Origin: Clostridia bacterium
Lineage (GTDB): Bacteria > Bacillota > Clostridia > Christensenellales > UBA1242
Direction of reading: 5' to 3'
Length of the DNA: 15,293 nucleotides
Assembly (NCBI GenBank): GCA_900768425.1
Contig: CAAGCR010000121.1
Location: 1 to 15,293, forward strand
The translations under genes and the position numbers were made by a program. Numbering within the stretch: the first letter of the stretch is position 1; each line of letters starts with the position of its first letter. The notes under the pieces are model-generated. The model was not told the DNA's origin. It did no database searches and saw nothing but the letters and a program-made list of their open reading frames with translations. Below are positions 12,443-15,293 of the stretch, in pieces.

Positions 12443-15293
12443 ATGAATTTTAAAAAGATAGAACTTGCAGGCTTTAAGTCATTTGCAGATAAAATTGAAA
12501 TTAAATTTGATTCAGGTGTTACCGCAATCGTTGGTCCAAACGGTTGTGGTAAAAGTAATGTTGCCGATGCTATAAGATGGGTTTTGGGTGAGCAAAGTAG
12601 TAAAAACTTGCGTGGTACATCTATGCAAGATGTTATTTTTAACGGAACAGAAAAGCGTAAGAGTTTATCATATTGCGAAGTTACTTTAACTTTTGACAAT
12701 ACCGATAGATATTTTAACTACGATTATGATGAAGTTGCAATAACCCGTAAACTATACCGCTCAGGTGAAAGTGCATATTTAATCAACAGACAAGATTGCC
12801 GTTTAAAAGATATTATCAACCTTCTTTATGATTCTGGTATAGGTAAAGATGGTTATTCTATTATAGGTCAAGGTAAGGTTGAACAAATTATCTCATCAAA
12901 GCCCGAAGATAGACGCTCAATCTTTGAAGATGCCGCAGGTATATCAAAATTCAAATCTCGTAAAGTTGAAGCAGAACGTAGATTGGAAAGAACTAGGGAT
13001 AATATAGCCCGCGTAAACGATATTGTTTCGGAAATCGAAAGACAAATGGGACCTATGAAAAAGCAAGCGGAGAATGCAAAAGCATACCTTGCATTTAAAG
13101 ACCAATTAAAAGATTTAGAAATTAATGCCTATGTTTTCCAATACGAAAACGCAAAGAGCGTTAAAGACCAAATCAACTTAAAAATTAAAGCCATACTAGA
13201 AGAATTAAACTTAGAAACAGCAAGACTAGAAGAAACAAACGCAAACTATGCTCAAAGTATGGAACGACTAAATGTTATAGATAAAGAAATAGAAAATATA
13301 CATAGTGAAGTGTTAAGATTAACCGTTGAAATTGAGCAACAATCCGGTGAAATTAAGGTTATACGTGAACGTATAAACAACCTTAACTTACAAAAAGATA
13401 AACTTAACCTAGATGTATTAAATGCAAATAATGCTTTGGTTAAAGATAATGCTGAACTAGAATTTAAAAAACAAAAACAACAAGACTTAGAGCAAAAAGT
13501 CGGACAATTACACTTATCATATGATGAAATGTCAAAAGAGTACTTGTCACTTGTTGATGAACTTACATCAAAGGAAGAAGAAGCATCAAACACTCAACAG
13601 CAAATGATAGATGCAATGGATAAACTTTCAGACATCAAAGTCAACTTCTCTAAATATCAAGCAGAAAAGCAAATGCTAGAAGAAAACTTAAAAGAAGCAA
13701 ATGCAAGAGTAGAAGAAGCAAAAAAATCTTTAAACGCAAAACAAGAAGAATATAATGCTCTTGCCGAAAATTGCAAAAAGTTATTTCAAACCAAAAATGA
13801 AACGGCTAAAAAATATGCCGATAGCAAATTTAAACAAGATAGTCTATATTCACAAATGCGAGATATAGAAAACGAAAGACATACCATAAATACAAGACTT
13901 CAAGTATACGATAACAAAAAACGTATGCTAGAAGATATGCAAAATGCTTTTGAAGGCTATCAAGTTGCGGTTAAAAAATTGCTTTTAGATGCAAAACGTA
14001 ACGAAAATATAAGAAATAAAATGATGGGTGCTTTGGCAACATTAATAACTGTTCCGCAAAAATATGAAACAGCCGTTGAGGTTGCTCTTGGCAATGCCGT
14101 ACAAAACATTGTAACCTTTAACGAGCAAGGTGCTAAAGATTTAATAGGCTACTTAAAAACTAATCAATATGGTAGAGCAACTTTCTTACCTATAAGCACA
14201 ATTAAATCTAAAGACTTGTATCACGCGGACAAAAAAGTTTTAACTAAAACCGGTGTTTTTGGTGTGGCAAGCGAACTAATAAGTTATTCAAGCGATATAG
14301 ATAATATTGTGTCAAATCTTTTAGGCACAACAATCATAGTTGATAATCTTGACACAGCAATAGATGTTTCTCATAGCACAGAATTATCATATAAAATAGT
14401 CACACTAGATGGTGATGTTATTAATCCAGCCGGTTCAATGACTGGTGGTTCACGTAAGCAAGAAGCCGCAAATTTAATTTCTCGTGAGCGTGAAATTCAA
14501 ACATTAGGTGTAGAAATTCAAAAATTAAAAGCAATGCAACTTCAAAAAAATGCTTCATATGATGAAATGCAAAAAGAATTAGAATACCTAAAAAATAATA
14601 TCAATACTTTCTTAGATGAAAAGAATAATGCCGAAATTGATTTCGTAAAAGAAAATGAAAAATATCAACAAGCAAAAGTTGCATTAGAAGATTTAAAAGA
14701 TGAAATTGATAATTTAGATGCATCAAATGTAAGCATAAAGGGTAGAATTGATGTTATTACCGAAGAACTTTCTGGCATAGATCAACTAGAAGAAAATGCA
14801 GTAAACAGCAAGGCACAAACAACAAAATTTATGAACGAAAAACAAGCCTTGTTTAATGAACTTCGCCAAAAACGTGAAAAATTGAACGAGCAAATGACAC
14901 TGGTAAAAATTGATATAGCATCAAATGAAGCCGAAAGCAGTGCCATAAGAGAAGACTTAATCAGAATTAACCAAGATATTGATAAACAAAACGAAGTTTT
15001 GACTAATTTAAACCGCGAAATTGCAAACCTAGAGGAAACCATTGCCGAAGGCGAAAAAATGATTTCTGTTCAGTTTGAAAAAGCCGAAAATACTGAGAAA
15101 AAACAAAAACTAGATAGCATAAAACAAAAACAAACCGAATTAGATGCCGATAAACAACAGACTCAAAATAGAATTAAAGAGTTAGATGCTAGAAAGCAAG
15201 AACTTAATGATAGCATAGCAAAAATCAACGATAAAAAATATGCAGAAGATATGCACCTAAGCAAGGTAGATACCGAACTAGAAAATATGCAAG
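12443..15293 (+). CDS. smc: Chromosome partition protein SMC (partial, 3' end outside window)
   Basis: SMC forms the long-armed ATPase dimer that, with ScpA and ScpB, compacts and segregates the chromosome. The open frame runs from an ATG preceded by AAGGA to the window edge: 950 complete codons of an expected 1,150-1,200. The N-terminal head has GPNGCGKS (Walker A, 31-38), followed by DAIRWVLGEQS. The first coiled coil covers about 165-510 and is rich in Glu, Lys and Gln. The hinge is about 515-670 and ends with the hallmark GSMTGGS. The returning coiled coil runs on from there. The C-terminal head with the signature motif and Walker B is beyond the window. I followed the frame by eye through the first coiled coil into the hinge and found no stop. 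Confidence 0.97.
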   Translation, partial: MNFKKIELAGFKSFADKIEIKFDSGVTAIVGPNGCGKSNVADAIRWVLGEQSSKNLRGTSMQDVIFNGTEKRKSLSYCEVTLTFDNTDRYFNYDYDEVAITRKLYRSGESAYLINRQDCRLKDIINLLYDSGIGKDGYSIIGQGKVEQIISSKPEDRRSIFEDAAGISKFKSRKVEAERRLERTRDNIARVNDIVSEIERQMGPMKKQAENAKAYLAFKDQLKDLEINAYVFQYENAKSVKDQINLKIKAILEELNLETARLEETNANYAQSMERLNVIDKEIENIHSEVLRLTVEIEQQSGEIKVIRERINNLNLQKDKLNLDVLNANNALVKDNAELEFKKQKQQDLEQKVGQLHLSYDEMSKEYLSLVDELTSKEEEASNTQQQMIDAMDKLSDIKVNFSKYQAEKQMLEENLKEANARVEEAKKSLNAKQEEYNALAENCKKLFQTKNETAKKYADSKFKQDSLYSQMRDIENERHTINTRLQVYDNKKRMLEDMQNAFEGYQVAVKKLLLDAKRNENIRNKMMGALATLITVPQKYETAVEVALGNAVQNIVTFNEQGAKDLIGYLKTNQYGRATFLPISTIKSKDLYHADKKVLTKTGVFGVASELISYSSDIDNIVSNLLGTTIIVDNLDTAIDVSHSTELSYKIVTLDGDVINPAGSMTGGSRKQEAANLISREREIQTLGVEIQKLKAMQLQKNASYDEMQKELEYLKNNINTFLDEKNNAEIDFVKENEKYQQAKVALEDLKDEIDNLDASNVSIKGRIDVITEELSGIDQLEENAVNSKAQTTKFMNEKQALFNELRQKREKLNEQMTLVKIDIASNEAESSAIREDLIRINQDIDKQNEVLTNLNREIANLEETIAEGEKMISVQFEKAENTEKKQKLDSIKQKQTELDADKQQTQNRIKELDARKQELNDSIAKINDKKYAEDMHLSKVDTELENMQ

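Noticed and set aside
13252..13593. Minus-strand Ser-rich ORFs opposite smc (also 14782-15042)
   Set aside because: They are mirror reading of coiled-coil codons; the Ser/Phe-rich composition is an artefact of the opposite strand.

Overview
The window is AT-rich chromosomal DNA from a low-GC Gram-positive bacterium, most likely an anaerobic member of the Clostridia. The evidence is the gene orders ruvC/ruvA/ruvB/queA/tgt and plsX/rnc/smc, the AAGGA/GGAG-type ribosome binding sites, and short palindromic repeats of a kind I recall from gut Clostridia. TGA is used as a stop (ruvB), so the code is not the Mollicutes one. All genes I accept are on the + strand. No phage, IS transposase, tRNA, rRNA or CRISPR is visible.

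Layout. (1) 1-145: the acidic tail of a preceding gene and an A/T-only dyad. (2) 146-3993: recombination and tRNA modification block: ruvC, a Nudix hydrolase inserted between ruvC and ruvA, then ruvA, ruvB and queA, the last three overlapping by a few bases. (3) 3994-4478: a repeat-rich gap with a three-hairpin element and two copies of an interspersed palindromic repeat. (4) 4479-5591: tgt with its own promoter. (5) 5592-6216: a gap holding a complete miniature transcription unit (promoter, Shine-Dalgarno, 28-residue hydrophobic ORF, terminator) and a third repeat copy. (6) 6217-10507: probable operon of glycerol kinase, SCP2-like lipid-binding protein, iron-dependent alcohol dehydrogenase, YhhN/TMEM86-type lysoplasmalogenase and RNase HI. 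(7) 10508-10803: a gap with a perfect extended -10 box, hairpins and a strong terminator, possibly a small RNA gene, followed by the plsX promoter. (8) 10804-15293: plsX, rnc and smc, with smc cut by the window edge.

How the genes fit together. RuvABC process Holliday junctions. QueA and Tgt carry out two steps of queuosine synthesis: Tgt inserts preQ1 into tRNA and QueA then adds the epoxycyclopentane ring. The glpK operon can be read as glycerol use. It can also be read as turnover of ether lipids: lysoplasmalogenase releases a fatty aldehyde, the dehydrogenase reduces it, the SCP2 protein handles the lipid and GlpK recovers glycerol. This second reading is a hypothesis but would explain the otherwise odd gene set. 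PlsX starts phospholipid synthesis. RNase III and SMC are its usual neighbours, but the usual acpP between plsX and rnc is missing.

The best leads are the 28-residue membrane peptide unit, the candidate small RNA behind rnhA, the variable-stem repeats, the apparently leaderless glpK, and the ether-lipid reading of its operon.
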